DNA of 64,000 nucleotides from Azospirillum tabaci (GTDB lineage Bacteria > Pseudomonadota > Alphaproteobacteria > Azospirillales > Azospirillaceae), in the NCBI RefSeq assembly GCF_014596085.1, contig NZ_JACCJY010000025.1:1-64000 (forward strand), in the 5' to 3' direction. The notes below the pieces were generated by a model. That model worked only from the letters and a program-made list of their open reading frames with translations. It searched no databases and was not told the origin of the DNA. How positions within the stretch are numbered: position 1 is the first letter of the stretch; each line of letters starts with the position of its first letter. This document shows, piece by piece, positions 43,432 to 52,688 of the stretch. The translations under genes and the position numbers were made by a program.

Positions 43432-44409
43432 TCAGGCGTCCAAGTGCCGGCGCAGCGCTAGGGCGGCCTGCAGGACGGCGCCGTGTGCGCGATCGACCAG
43501 GCGGGTCGCGGTGGCGAAGGAATGGGGAAGCCCGTCATAGACGGCGAGCCGGTGCGGAACCGCCGCCTCGGCCAGCCGCTCCGCCAAGCGAAGGGTGTCG
43601 TCGCGCAGGCAGTCGAGGTCGGCGGCCAGCAGCAGCAAAGGCGGCAGGCCATGCAGGTCGGCCAGCAACGGCACGGCGCGCGGATCGTCGGGGGTGGCCG
43701 CGCTGCCGAGATACTGCTGCCAGTACCAGCGCATCCGCGCCGTCGTCAGCCCATAGCGTCCATCGCCGAACCGGCGGTGCGACAGGGTGTCGAAGTCGTG
43801 GGCGAACATGCCGTAGAACAGCAGCCCGAAACACACCCGCGGCTGCCCCGGTGCACGGGCGGCCAGGGCAAGACCGAGCGCGAGGTTCGCCCCGGCGGAA
43901 TCACCACCCACCGCGATCCGGTCCGGGTCGATCCCATGCGCGCGCCCCGCGATGGCAATCCAGCGCAGGGCGGCCAGCGCCTCCTCATGCTGGTGGGGAA
44001 AGCGGCGCTCGGGCGCCAGACTGTAGCGCACCGCGCAGACCACGGCGCCGCTGTGCCGGGCGAGCACCCTGAGCAGGCGGTCGTGGGTGTCCACGCTGTT
44101 CACGACGAAGCCGCCGCCGTGGAAATAGACCAGGACGGGCAGGCTTTCCATCCCGCGGCCCGCCGGGCGGTAGAGCCGCAACGGCAGAGGGCCGGCGGGA
44201 CCGGACACGGTCACCTCCGTCACCTCCGCGGGAAGCGGCGTGGGGCCGTTCAGAAAGCCGTGGTAACGCTCCGCCGCCGCACGGGCTTCGGCGAGCGGGA
44301 GGCTCAAGGGATCGGCCGGAGCGGCGCCGAGACGGGCCGCCGCCTCGTTCATCGCGATCACCTGCGGGTCCAGGCGGTCCGCCGCGGGCCGCAAGATTGT
44401 GTCCGGCAT
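43432..44409 (-). CDS. alpha/beta-hydrolase, hormone-sensitive-lipase type
   Basis: 325 residues: oxyanion motif VYFHGGGFV, nucleophile GGDSAGANLA, acid DLDCLRDD and His GLPHSFA. The family hydrolyses short-chain esters in the cytoplasm. The ATG at 44409 has AAGGAGG before it; longer in-frame starts lack one. About 110 bp upstream is the inverted repeat at 44520, a likely operator for this gene. Confidence 0.88.
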   Translation of the reverse strand: MPDTILRPAADRLDPQVIAMNEAAARLGAAPADPLSLPLAEARAAAERYHGFLNGPTPLPAEVTEVTVSGPAGPLPLRLYRPAGRGMESLPVLVYFHGGGFVVNSVDTHDRLLRVLARHSGAVVCAVRYSLAPERRFPHQHEEALAALRWIAIAGRAHGIDPDRIAVGGDSAGANLALGLALAARAPGQPRVCFGLLFYGMFAHDFDTLSHRRFGDGRYGLTTARMRWYWQQYLGSAATPDDPRAVPLLADLHGLPPLLLLAADLDCLRDDTLRLAERLAEAAVPHRLAVYDGLPHSFATATRLVDRAHGAVLQAALALRRHLDA

Positions 44410-44519
44410 GACATCCTCCTTCTCTACCGAAGCGGCGGCGAACAGCCGCGCGGACCGGGAGCGGTGCCGGCCCGCCGGAGACGCCTCCGGCTGCCGGGCG
44501 GGAATCAACACTGGACCTT

Positions 44520-44544
44520 ATGATAGACACAAATAATCTATCAT
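44520..44544. promoter_or_regulatory. inverted repeat, candidate operator
   Basis: ATGATAGA-N9-TCTATCAT, a perfect 8-bp inverted repeat in an AT-rich patch (44511-44588) upstream of the HSL-type hydrolase and just after the FAD-protein gene. The half site ATGATAGA occurs again near 55000 in front of the second TauA-like gene. Confidence 0.55.
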
Positions 44545-44588
44545 TGGAATAGGTTTTATAGAGCGTTATTTACATACATATTCTGTTT

Positions 44589-46013
44589 TTATACGGAAAG
44601 GCGTTTCCTGGCACACTGGCGGACAAGCGTCAGAGCGGCCTCCGCGCATTGGCTGCGCAGTTCGGGCACAGCGGTCATCTCCCAAAAGGGCGCACGGCTG
44701 ACCGGGCCGAGCGCGAAGAGGCGTTCGGACACGGCGCCGCCCTCGCCGATCAGCGCCCCCTCCTCCGTGACGTCGAGGCCGAGGCGCAGCGGGTCGGGAC
44801 GGGCCAAACCCTGCTGAAGCAAGGCGCGCATCAGGGGATGGCGGATGCGCCCGAAGTCGCATTCGGTGCCGGTCGCGTTGACGATGGCTCCCACCGTCCG
44901 CGTCCAGAACGCATCCTCCGCCCCCCGCGCGCGGACCGTTGCCTCCACACCATCGGGCCTCAAGGCCAGCGACTGGAGGCGTCCAGCGCGGACGGTCAGC
45001 CGTCCGCTCTCGCTCAAGGCTTCGATGCGGGCAGCCACCTCCGGCGCCATGCGGTGGCGGTGCACCTCCCAATAGGGCCGGGCGTGGCGCAGGAAACGCT
45101 GCCGCTCCTCCAACGGCAGATGTTTCCAGATCAGCGGATGGAAGGGCCGAAGGGAATCGAAGGCGGCCCGCCAGTCCAGCCCCTCCTCCCGCGCGCGGCG
45201 GACGTCCGCCTTCAGGGCGATCAGCACGTCCAGCACCGTGCCGGGCATCGTCTGAGGATGGACGAAGCTCTTGAAGGGCCGCGTCTCCAGATGGGTGGTG
45301 GGCAGCAGGCCGCGGCGCGACAGCGCCAGGATCGGGCCGCGATGCCCCTGGTTCTCCAGGGACAGCACCACGTCCACCATCGTCAGCCCGGTGCCGAGGA
45401 TCAGCACCGGCGCGTCCGGATCGATGGCGGCGACGGCCTCGCGGTTCCAGGGATCGCCGATGAAGCGCTCCGACGCGAACACCTCCGGCGCCGCAACGGG
45501 CGGCGGCGAGGGCGGGAAATGCCCGACGCAGAGCACCGCCCGGTCCACCACGAGGCTTTCCCCGCTGGCGAGCCGCAGACGAACGCCACCCTCCGCCGTG
45601 CCATCCACCGCCGCGTCGACCACCTCCGCCCGCACGGTGTCGAGCGCCACATGGGATGGAGCCTCCGCCTGGGCCTCGCGCAGCACGTCCTGGATGTACT
45701 CGCCATAGAGGCGGCGCGACACGAAGGCGTGGCCGCTGGGCGGCACGTCGCCACCAAGGTCCTTCGCCCACAGCCAGCGCAGGAAGTGGCGCGGGTCGTC
45801 GGGATAGGCGCTCATGTTGTAGGCGCGCACGTTCAGAAGATGCGCCGCGCTGTCGGTGGAATAGGCCAGCCCGGTGCCCAGTGTGCCGGCGCGTTCGATC
45901 AGATGGATGCGCGTCGGTTCCTCCGCCTTGCGCAGAAGATGGGCCGCCAGGATACTGCCGGTGAAGCCGGCGCCGACGATGGCGATGCTGTGCGCGGTGT
46001 CGTGGGACGGCAT
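44589..46013 (-). CDS. FAD/NAD(P)-binding protein (YdhS-like family)
   Basis: 474 residues. N-terminal dinucleotide fold IAIVGAGFTGSILAAHLL, then GTGLAYSTDSAAHLLNVRA, typical of the FAD-NAD(P)-binding (NAD_binding_9) group. A second nucleotide site follows as VLILGTGLTMVDV. The family is poorly characterised; some members make N-hydroxylated or oxidised siderophore-like products. The ATG at 46013 is divergent from the dehydrogenase gene at 46203. A much longer in-frame reading across that gene is an artefact. Confidence 0.82.
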   Translation of the reverse strand: MPSHDTAHSIAIVGAGFTGSILAAHLLRKAEEPTRIHLIERAGTLGTGLAYSTDSAAHLLNVRAYNMSAYPDDPRHFLRWLWAKDLGGDVPPSGHAFVSRRLYGEYIQDVLREAQAEAPSHVALDTVRAEVVDAAVDGTAEGGVRLRLASGESLVVDRAVLCVGHFPPSPPPVAAPEVFASERFIGDPWNREAVAAIDPDAPVLILGTGLTMVDVVLSLENQGHRGPILALSRRGLLPTTHLETRPFKSFVHPQTMPGTVLDVLIALKADVRRAREEGLDWRAAFDSLRPFHPLIWKHLPLEERQRFLRHARPYWEVHRHRMAPEVAARIEALSESGRLTVRAGRLQSLALRPDGVEATVRARGAEDAFWTRTVGAIVNATGTECDFGRIRHPLMRALLQQGLARPDPLRLGLDVTEEGALIGEGGAVSERLFALGPVSRAPFWEMTAVPELRSQCAEAALTLVRQCARKRLSV

Positions 46014-46202
46014 GCTCGTCGTTCCTCTCCCTGTGTCCAGCACCCCGCGGGGCGCCCCCGAATTGACATCATTAGAGCACCATGAATCCCTATTTAACAA
46101 GTTGGCTTTTGCTGTATCGCATGTGCTTTCATACCTCATGCGCAAATAAGCACTTGTAAGATTTGTTGATTTTCCCTCGAACGGCAGGAGCCAGACCGCA
46201 GA

Positions 46203-47213
46203 ATGACCATGGGCAAGCGTGCACCCTTCGTTGTCGGAATCACCGACCACATGATCCCTCCGCCGGACCTGGAGGCGGCGGTTCTGGACGGTTGTGCCGA
46301 GGTGGATTTCCTCGACACCCGCCGCGAAGAGGATCTCGATCCGGAGCGGCTGGCCCGGCTGGACGCGCTGCTGGTGTGGAGCACCCGCATCGGCCCGGCA
46401 ACGGTGGCGAAGTTGCCGCGCTGCCGCATCGTCGTGCGATTCGGGGTAGGTTACGACAAGGTCGACGTGGCGGCGCTCGAGGCCGCCGGCATTCCCTTCT
46501 GCAACAACCCGGACTACGGGACGGAGGAGGTGGCCGACCACGCCGTCTCCCTGCTGCTCTCCCTCCAGCGCCGCCTGTGGGAGCATGACGCTCGCGCCCG
46601 CGGCTACAGCACGACGTGGCAGGCCAACACACTGACCCCGCTGCGGCGCTCCAACGCGGCGACGGTCGGCGTCGTCGGCGTGGGGCGGATCGGCACGGCG
46701 GTGGTGAACCGGCTGAAGCCCTTCGGCTACCGCATCCTCGGCTACGATCCGCATCAGCCCGCCGGGCACGAGAAGGCGGTCGGCTACCACCGTGTCCGCC
46801 GGCTCGACGAGTTGCTGGCCGAATCCGACATCGTGACGTTCCACTGCCCGCTGACGCCGGAGACCCGCGGACTGATCGACGCAGAATTCCTGGCGAAGCT
46901 GAAGCCCGGCGCCTTGCTGGTCAACACGGCGCGCGGCGAGATGTTCGCCGGGCTGGATCCGCTGGAATCGGCGCTGCGCAGCGGCCAGCTCGCCGCCGTG
47001 GGAACGGACGTGCTGCCGACCGAACCGCCCGCCCCTCACCCGCTGCTGGACGCTTGGCGCCGGCGGGAGTCCTGGCTGGAAGGCCGTCTCGTGGTCACGC
47101 CGCACAACGCCTTCCATTCCGACGAGGCGGCGATCGAGATGCGGCGCAACGCCGCCGAAACCGCCCGCCTGTTCCTGGAGGATGGGGTTCTGCGCAACCG
47201 CATCCTGCCCTGA
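46203..47213 (+). CDS. D-isomer-specific 2-hydroxyacid dehydrogenase (CtBP-like)
   Basis: 336 residues. NAD-binding VGVVGVGRIGTAV, then LVNTARGEM with catalytic Arg, LPTEPPAPHP with Glu, and TPHNAFHS with His. The N-terminal TEEVADHAVSLLLSLQR fits the C-terminal-binding-protein/phosphoglycerate-dehydrogenase branch. It should interconvert 2-keto and D-2-hydroxy acids. The ATG at 46203 is followed by another at 46209; AGGAG lies upstream. It converges with the Ldh-family gene, 7 bp apart. Confidence 0.88.
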   Translation: MTMGKRAPFVVGITDHMIPPPDLEAAVLDGCAEVDFLDTRREEDLDPERLARLDALLVWSTRIGPATVAKLPRCRIVVRFGVGYDKVDVAALEAAGIPFCNNPDYGTEEVADHAVSLLLSLQRRLWEHDARARGYSTTWQANTLTPLRRSNAATVGVVGVGRIGTAVVNRLKPFGYRILGYDPHQPAGHEKAVGYHRVRRLDELLAESDIVTFHCPLTPETRGLIDAEFLAKLKPGALLVNTARGEMFAGLDPLESALRSGQLAAVGTDVLPTEPPAPHPLLDAWRRRESWLEGRLVVTPHNAFHSDEAAIEMRRNAAETARLFLEDGVLRNRILP

Positions 47214-47220
47214 TCCCCCG

Positions 47221-48288
47221 TCAGGCCCCCAGGAAGGCCGGAACGTCGAGGCCGAGCGCGCCCCCGATGTCGTGCAGGGCGCGCACGGTGTCGGGGTCGA
47301 GCGTGATGCCACGCTCCGCCGCTTGCGCCCGGCTTTGCCGCTCCGGCCCGCCGGGCACGAGAACACCGTCACCCCCGGGCACCGGCGGGGTGTCCTGGAT
47401 GTGGTCCAGCACCGCATCGGTCAGCGCCCGCCAGCCGCCGTTCTCCGCGTCGGCCACCCGCGCCGGGTCGATCAGAAAGGCCAGCGCGTTGTTCACCACC
47501 CGTCCGGGGCGGAGATTCTCCGGCAGGGCCGGCAACCCGCCGGCCAAGGCCCCGGCGAGGATCTCGCAGGCGAGCGCCAGCCCGTAGCCCTTATGGCCGC
47601 CGAAGGGCAGGATGGCGCCGGTCGGGTCGCGGAACATCACGCCGGGGTCGCGCGTCGGCGCGCCCCGCTCGTCGATCAGCAGGCCGTCGGCGACCTCCTT
47701 GCCGGAGGCCGCGGCGACGCGGCACTTGTTGGCCGCCACCGCGCTGGTCGCGAAGTCCAGCAGGAAAGGCGGATGGCCCGGTGTGGCGGGAACGGCGATG
47801 CAGATCGGGTTGGTGCCCAGCCGCGGCCGCCCGCCGCCATGGGGTGCGGCCAGCGGCCGGCTGACCACATTGACGAAGAAGACCCCGATCAACCCCGCGT
47901 CGATGCACTGCTCGCCGTAGGAGCCGACCCGCCCGATGTGGTGGGCGTTGCGCAGGGCGAGCACGCAGGCCCCGCCCGCCTTGGCCCGCGCGACGGCGAG
48001 GTCCGTCGCCTCCCGCGCGATCACCTGCCCATAGCCGACCTCCCCATCCACCACCAGGAACGGCGCCTCGTCGCGGACGATGCGGGCGTGACGGTTGGGT
48101 TGCAGATGGCCCAGCTCCAGGCTCTTCGCGTAGACGGCGATCTGGCACACGCCGTGGCTGGCGTGGCCGGTGGCATCGGAGTCCACGAGGTTGGCGGCGA
48201 CGACGGCCGCCTCCTCCGGGCTGCTTCCGGACCGCTGCAGGATGGCGTCGAGCAGAGCCACCAGACGGTCCGCCGCGTAAGGTCCCAT
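47221..48288 (-). CDS. Ldh-family (malate/L-lactate/sulfolactate-type) dehydrogenase
   Basis: 355 residues of the NAD(P)-dependent Ldh2/MDH2 family: DATGHASHGV with the conserved His, ALRNAHHIGRVG, PRLGTNPICIAVP, FLLDFATSAVAANK and PFGGHKGYGLAL. Members oxidise L-lactate, malate, ureidoglycolate or sulfolactate. The start lies only 2 bp after the stop of the PLP-enzyme gene, so the two are translated together. In a locus with sulfonate transporters, a sulfolactate-like substrate is plausible but unproven. Confidence 0.88.
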   Translation of the reverse strand: MGPYAADRLVALLDAILQRSGSSPEEAAVVAANLVDSDATGHASHGVCQIAVYAKSLELGHLQPNRHARIVRDEAPFLVVDGEVGYGQVIAREATDLAVARAKAGGACVLALRNAHHIGRVGSYGEQCIDAGLIGVFFVNVVSRPLAAPHGGGRPRLGTNPICIAVPATPGHPPFLLDFATSAVAANKCRVAAASGKEVADGLLIDERGAPTRDPGVMFRDPTGAILPFGGHKGYGLALACEILAGALAGGLPALPENLRPGRVVNNALAFLIDPARVADAENGGWRALTDAVLDHIQDTPPVPGGDGVLVPGGPERQSRAQAAERGITLDPDTVRALHDIGGALGLDVPAFLGA

Positions 48289-48290
48289 CC

Positions 48291-49532
48291 TCAGAACACC
48301 GAGTAGTCGATGGGCTGGTGGCGGTCGAGTGTCCGGTGAACCGGCGGCAGCGGGTATTTCAGCCCGGTCGCGCAGTTGAACAGCACCGCGCGCTCGTCGC
48401 GGCCCACCCGCCCGTCGGCCAGCGCCTGCTTGTAGGCGGCGTAGGTCGCCGCACCCTCCGGGCAGAGCAGGAAGCCTTCCTCCCGCGCCGCCTCGTCCAG
48501 GGCCGACTGGATGGCCTCGTCCGGCACCGCCACGGCGAAGCCGCCGCTCTCCCGCACGGCGCGCAGGATCAGGAAATCGCCGACCGCCTGCGGCACGCGG
48601 ATGCCGGACGCGATGGTGTGGGCATCCTGCCAGCGCGGGGCGTGCTCCTCCCCCGCCTCATAGGCGCGGACCATCGGGGCGCAGCCGGCGGCCTGCACGG
48701 CAACCATGCGCGGGCGCTTGGACCCGATGAAGCCGATGGCCTCCAGCTCCGCAAAGGCCTTCCACATGCCGATCAGCCCGGTGCCGCCGCCGGTCGGATA
48801 GAAGATGACGTCCGGCACCTCCCAGCCGAGTTGCTCGGCCAGTTCCAGGCCCATGGTCTTCTTGCCCTCGATCCGGTAGGGCTCCTTCAGGGTGGAAACG
48901 TCGAACCAGCCGGCTTTGGCCTTCCCCTCCCCCACGATCTTGCCGCAGTCGTCGATCAGCCCGTTGACGCGGTAGACGGTGGCGCCCTGGAGTTCGATCT
49001 CGGAGACGTTGACCTCCGGCGTGTCCTCCGGACAGAAGATCGTCGTCTTGATGCCCGCCCGCGTCGCGTAGGCGGCCAGCGCCGCGCCGGCGTTGCCGTT
49101 GGTCGGCATGGCCATGTGCCTGATGCCGAAGGCCTTCGCCATGGACACCGCCATGACCAGCCCGCGCGCCTTGAAGGAACCGGTGGGCAGACGCCCCTCG
49201 TCCTTCACCAGCAGTTCCGCCGCCCCCAGCTTCGCGGCGAGCTTGGGCAGCGCGACCAGCGGGGTCACCGCCTCGCCCAGGCTGACGATGTCCTGCACCC
49301 GGCGCACCGGCAGCAGCTCGCGATAGCGCCACAGGTCCTGCGGGCGTTCGGCCAGCGCGTCCTTGGTCAGCGCGCCGCGCACCCCCTCCAGGTCGTAGCG
49401 GACCAGCAACGGCTTGCCGGCCTTGGACAGGTTGTGGACGGTGTCGGCCTCGTACCGCTCGCCGGTGTAGGCGCATTCCAGATGCGTGACGAAGGTCGGG
49501 CGCTCGGTGGTCAGGTTGCTGTCGAAAGGCAC
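48291..49532 (-). CDS. threonine-synthase-like PLP enzyme
   Basis: 413-residue fold-type II PLP enzyme: PLP lysine in GSFKARGLVM, phosphate/ring contact PTNGNAGAAL, and GGGTGLIGMWKAF. The N-terminal CAYTGERYEADT...LLVRYDLEG matches threonine synthase but has lost most of the zinc-ribbon cysteines. Threonine synthase makes Thr from O-phosphohomoserine; cysteate synthase is a known relative. A GTG at 49532 with AAGGAAA upstream is taken as start; an ATG at 49556 lies at the edge of the repeat. It is tightly coupled to the Ldh gene and follows sulfonate-transport genes. Confidence 0.85.
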   Translation of the reverse strand: MPFDSNLTTERPTFVTHLECAYTGERYEADTVHNLSKAGKPLLVRYDLEGVRGALTKDALAERPQDLWRYRELLPVRRVQDIVSLGEAVTPLVALPKLAAKLGAAELLVKDEGRLPTGSFKARGLVMAVSMAKAFGIRHMAMPTNGNAGAALAAYATRAGIKTTIFCPEDTPEVNVSEIELQGATVYRVNGLIDDCGKIVGEGKAKAGWFDVSTLKEPYRIEGKKTMGLELAEQLGWEVPDVIFYPTGGGTGLIGMWKAFAELEAIGFIGSKRPRMVAVQAAGCAPMVRAYEAGEEHAPRWQDAHTIASGIRVPQAVGDFLILRAVRESGGFAVAVPDEAIQSALDEAAREEGFLLCPEGAATYAAYKQALADGRVGRDERAVLFNCATGLKYPLPPVHRTLDRHQPIDYSVF

Positions 49533-49556
49533 GGATGGATTTCCTTGCTGAAGCAT

Positions 49557-49698
49557 CCCCTCTCCCGCCCCGGGAGAGGGTGCCCGCGAAGCGGGCGGGT
49601 GAGGGTCGCGCAAGGATCGAACCACCGATCCTCGCCGATACCCTCACCCGCCCGCCGCGGAGCGGCGGGTCCCTCCCTCTCCCGGGGCGGGAGAGGGG
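49557..49698. repeat. palindromic repeat element between the PLP enzyme and permease genes
   Basis: About 140 bp with inverted ends CCCTCTCCCG and CGGGAGAGGG and inner GGGTGAGGGT arms; same family as 21183 and 26563. It separates the transporter genes from the PLP/Ldh pair and may end or process their transcript. Confidence 0.82.
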
Positions 49699-49707
49699 AT
49701 TTGGTTG

Positions 49708-50604
49708 CTAGCGGACCATGCCCCACTTGCGGACGGTGTGGGTCTCGATCCAACGGAAGACGACGTTCTCGACGACGAGGCCGATCAGGATGACGGTGAC
49801 GAGGCCGGCGAACACCTTGTCGATGTACAGCTCGTTGCGGTTCTGGAAGATGAACCAGCCCAGCCCGCCCTTGCCCGACGAGACGCCGAACACCAGCTCC
49901 GCCGCGATCAGCGTGCGCCAGGCGAAGGCCCAGCCGACCTTCAGCCCGGTCAGGATTGCCGGAAAGGCCGCCGGAATCAGCATGGTGACGACGTAGCGGA
50001 TGCCGGTCAGCCCATAATTCCGCCCGGCCATGCGCAGCGTCTCCGACACCGACGTGAAGCCGGCGTGCGTGTTCAGCGCCAGCGGCCACAGCACCGCGTG
50101 GACCAGAACGAAGGTCAGGCTGACCGCCCCCAGCCCGAACCACAGCATGGCGATGGGCAGCAGCGCGATGGCCGGAAGGGGGTTGAACATCGAGGTCAGG
50201 GTGGACAGCACATCGTTGCCGATCCGCGTGGACACCGCGAAGCTGGTCAGCAGCACGGCCAAGACCACGGCGATGGCGTAGCCCTTCAGCAGCACCGACA
50301 GCGACACCCAGGCCATCGACAGCAGGTTCTCCCGCCAGATCCCCTCCCACAGCGCCGTGACGGTGGCGGTGAAGGTGGGGAACATCAGCGGGTTGTTCTG
50401 CCACGTCGCGGCGATTTGCCAGAGCAGCGCCACCGCCGCCAGAACGGCGAAGCGGCGGAGCGCTGTGATGTTGCCGATCCGCTCCCACAGGGACAGCGGG
50501 CGGGCCACATCGCCGATGGGGCCGGTGGTGGCGACCGTCCGCTCATACTCCGGGCGGACGGGTGGCACCCGGCGGCCCTCCGGCGCCAAGGACAAGCCGC
50601 TCAT
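49708..50604 (-). CDS. tauC: sulfonate/taurine-type ABC permease
   Basis: 298 residues with about six helices and the binding-protein-dependent permease coupling loop (ETLRMAGRNYGLTG followed by IPAAFPAILTGLKVG). It is the membrane channel for the SsuC/TauC class of alkanesulfonate, taurine or nitrate importers. It overlaps the ATPase stop by four bases. The symbol reflects class, not proven substrate. Confidence 0.85.
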   Translation of the reverse strand: MSGLSLAPEGRRVPPVRPEYERTVATTGPIGDVARPLSLWERIGNITALRRFAVLAAVALLWQIAATWQNNPLMFPTFTATVTALWEGIWRENLLSMAWVSLSVLLKGYAIAVVLAVLLTSFAVSTRIGNDVLSTLTSMFNPLPAIALLPIAMLWFGLGAVSLTFVLVHAVLWPLALNTHAGFTSVSETLRMAGRNYGLTGIRYVVTMLIPAAFPAILTGLKVGWAFAWRTLIAAELVFGVSSGKGGLGWFIFQNRNELYIDKVFAGLVTVILIGLVVENVVFRWIETHTVRKWGMVR

Positions 50605-51449
50605 GAACTTGCCCCCTTCACCGTTTCCACCTCGTCGGCGAACAGCATGGTGTGGATGCGCTGGGCTGTGTCCTGGAACGCCGGGCTGCCCACGGCGAAA
50701 TGGTCGTAACCGTCGCAGTTCAGCTCCGCCTTCACCTGCCCGGGATGCGGCGACAGCACGAGGATGCGCGAGCCGACAACCAGTGCCTCCTCGATGGAGT
50801 GGGTGACGAACAGCACGGTGAAGCGCAGATCGTCCCAGAGCTGGAGCAGCTCCTCCTGCATCTTGCGGCGCGTCAGCGCGTCCAGCGCCGCGAAGGGCTC
50901 GTCCATCAGCAGAATGTCCGGCTCCATCGCCATGGCGCGGGCGATGGCGACGCGCTGCTTCATCCCGCCCGACAGCATGTGCGGATGCACGTCGGCGAAC
51001 TTGGACAGATTCACCCGCTCGATGCAGTCCAGCGCCTTCTCCTCGGCCTCCCGGCGCGACGCCTTGCCGCTGGCGAGCAGCGGGAACATGACGTTCTGCT
51101 TGACCGTCTTCCAGGGCGGGAGCTGGTCGAACTCCTGGAACACCATCATGCGGTCCGGCCCCGGACCGGTCACCGCCCGCCCGTTCAGGCGGATGGCGCC
51201 CTCCACCGGCGCCAGGAAGCCGCCCACCGCCTTCAGCAAGGAGGACTTGCCGCAGCCGGACGGCCCCAGCAGGACGTAGCGCTCCGCCTGGAAAACCTGG
51301 AAATCGACGCGGTAGGTCGCGGTCACCAGATGGCGGCGCGTCTTGTACTGGAGCGTCACGCCGGACACGTCCAGCAGCGGGCGCTCGGACACGCTAGCGC
51401 TGTCCACACCGTCGGTGTCGACGCTGGCGGGATAGGTGAAGGCGTTCAT
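50601..51449 (-). CDS. tauB: sulfonate/taurine-type ABC ATPase
   Basis: 282 residues: Walker A GPSGCGKSS, Q-loop VFQEFDQLPPWKT, signature LSGGMKQRVA, Walker B PDILLMDEP and H-loop VTHS. It energises the adjacent permease. It sits 4 bp from the binding-protein gene upstream. Confidence 0.92.
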   Translation of the reverse strand: MNAFTYPASVDTDGVDSASVSERPLLDVSGVTLQYKTRRHLVTATYRVDFQVFQAERYVLLGPSGCGKSSLLKAVGGFLAPVEGAIRLNGRAVTGPGPDRMMVFQEFDQLPPWKTVKQNVMFPLLASGKASRREAEEKALDCIERVNLSKFADVHPHMLSGGMKQRVAIARAMAMEPDILLMDEPFAALDALTRRKMQEELLQLWDDLRFTVLFVTHSIEEALVVGSRILVLSPHPGQVKAELNCDGYDHFAVGSPAFQDTAQRIHTMLFADEVETVKGASS

Positions 51450-51453
51450 CGCA

Positions 51454-52476
51454 TCAGCTCCCGGTTTCGCCGTGCAGGTCTTCGAAGAAGAGATCCTTCC
51501 AGGAGGCTGGCTTGTTCTTTATGGCGCCGACCTTGTGCATGAAGTCGGCGAAGACCCCGACGCGGGCGGGGGCGACAGTGAACTGGTTGTCCGGATCGTC
51601 GAGGATGCTGATGACGAAGGCCTTGTCGAGATCGCCCCGGTTCTGCGCCAGATAGATGTCCGCCGCCGCGGAGTGGTCGGCGTTGATGACGTCCATCGCC
51701 TCCTTCAGCGCACCGAGGAAGGCCTGATAGGTCTTAGGATTCTTGGTGCGGAAGGCTTCCTTCGCCCAGATCAGGTTGAAGGTGTGCGGCCCGCCCAGCA
51801 CGTCGTAGGAGCTGAAGACCTTGTGGATCTTCGGGTTGCGCAGTTGCTGGTACTGGAACGGCGGGCCGGAGATGTGGCCGGTGATCTCCGACGAGCCGGA
51901 CAGCAGGGCGGCGGTGGCGTCGGGGTGCGGCAGCGAGACGGTCAGCTTGTCGAGCGCGTCGAACTTGCCCTCCCCGAACTCCTTCTCCACGGCCATCTGG
52001 AGCACGCGGGCCTGGACGCCGACCTTCACCGCCGGCAGGGCGATCTTGTCCTTGTCGGTGAAGTCCTTGAGCGTCTTGACGTTCGTGTTTGTGGTGGTCA
52101 GGAACAGCGGCATGCTGTTCAGGGCGGCGATGGCCTTGACGTTGGCGTTGCCCTTGGTGCGGTCCCAGATGGTCAGCAGCGGACCGACGCCCGCCGACCC
52201 CAGATCGATGCTGTCCGACAGCAGCGCGTCGTTCATCGCCGCGCCGCCGGATAGCTGCACCCACTCCACATTGATGTCGAGACCCAGCTCCTTGCCGTGC
52301 TTCTCGATCAGCTTCTGGTGGCGCAGCACATGCAGCGGCAGATAACCCAGCCCGTACTGTTCGGCGATCCGTATCCGGCCTTCCGCCGCCGCCGGACCGG
52401 CCAGCGCTGCGGCGGCAAGCCCCAGCCCTGCCAAGGCGCAGAGCGCGTGGCGGATGACACGTCCAGGGTGGAACAT
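51454..52476 (-). CDS. tauA: sulfonate/taurine-type periplasmic binding protein
   Basis: 340 residues with a signal peptide (LAAAALAGPAAAEG), then IAEQYGLGYLPLHVL, VQLSGGAAMNDALLSDSIDLGS split over the ligand loop, and a C-terminal helix. This is the NitT/TauT group. The first gene of the tauABC set on the minus strand; the 212-bp upstream gap is AT-rich around 52490-52590 and should hold the promoter. Confidence 0.88.
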   Translation of the reverse strand: MFHPGRVIRHALCALAGLGLAAAALAGPAAAEGRIRIAEQYGLGYLPLHVLRHQKLIEKHGKELGLDINVEWVQLSGGAAMNDALLSDSIDLGSAGVGPLLTIWDRTKGNANVKAIAALNSMPLFLTTTNTNVKTLKDFTDKDKIALPAVKVGVQARVLQMAVEKEFGEGKFDALDKLTVSLPHPDATAALLSGSSEITGHISGPPFQYQQLRNPKIHKVFSSYDVLGGPHTFNLIWAKEAFRTKNPKTYQAFLGALKEAMDVINADHSAAADIYLAQNRGDLDKAFVISILDDPDNQFTVAPARVGVFADFMHKVGAIKNKPASWKDLFFEDLHGETGS

Positions 52477-52641
52477 ACGAACCTCCGAAAATTTTACCTA
52501 ATCTCTAGTAGGAAAATGACACCACGATTCCACGAATGATTCAACAGCGAAAATAGACATTAATTACTAATTCATTTTGTTATATATGGCCGCAGAAGAT
52601 GCGAAGCCGGCATACACGTCCGCCGGCTCCGCGTCGATCCA

Positions 52642-52678
52642 GTGCGGCATTGGGGGGCGTGGACCACCCATGCCGCAC
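52642..52678 (-). terminator. stem-loop after tauD, possible terminator
   Basis: GTGCGGCAT and ATGCCGCAC, a perfect 9-bp stem with a 19-base loop, begins 11 bp after the tauD stop. There is no T-run, so it may only stabilise the mRNA end. Confidence 0.4.
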
Positions 52679-52688
52679 CAGACGAACG

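Noticed and set aside
44589..47417. A 942-codon minus-strand frame joining the FAD protein to sequence opposite the hydroxyacid dehydrogenase
   Set aside because: Only the part from 46013 downwards resembles a protein family. The rest is antisense to the dehydrogenase, and the AT-rich divergent promoter lies in between.
15711..49698. The GC-rich palindromic repeats as ordinary Rho-independent terminators or a CRISPR array
   Set aside because: They lack T-runs, occur singly rather than with regular spacers, and share ends over about 140 bp, so they fit a dispersed repeat family better.
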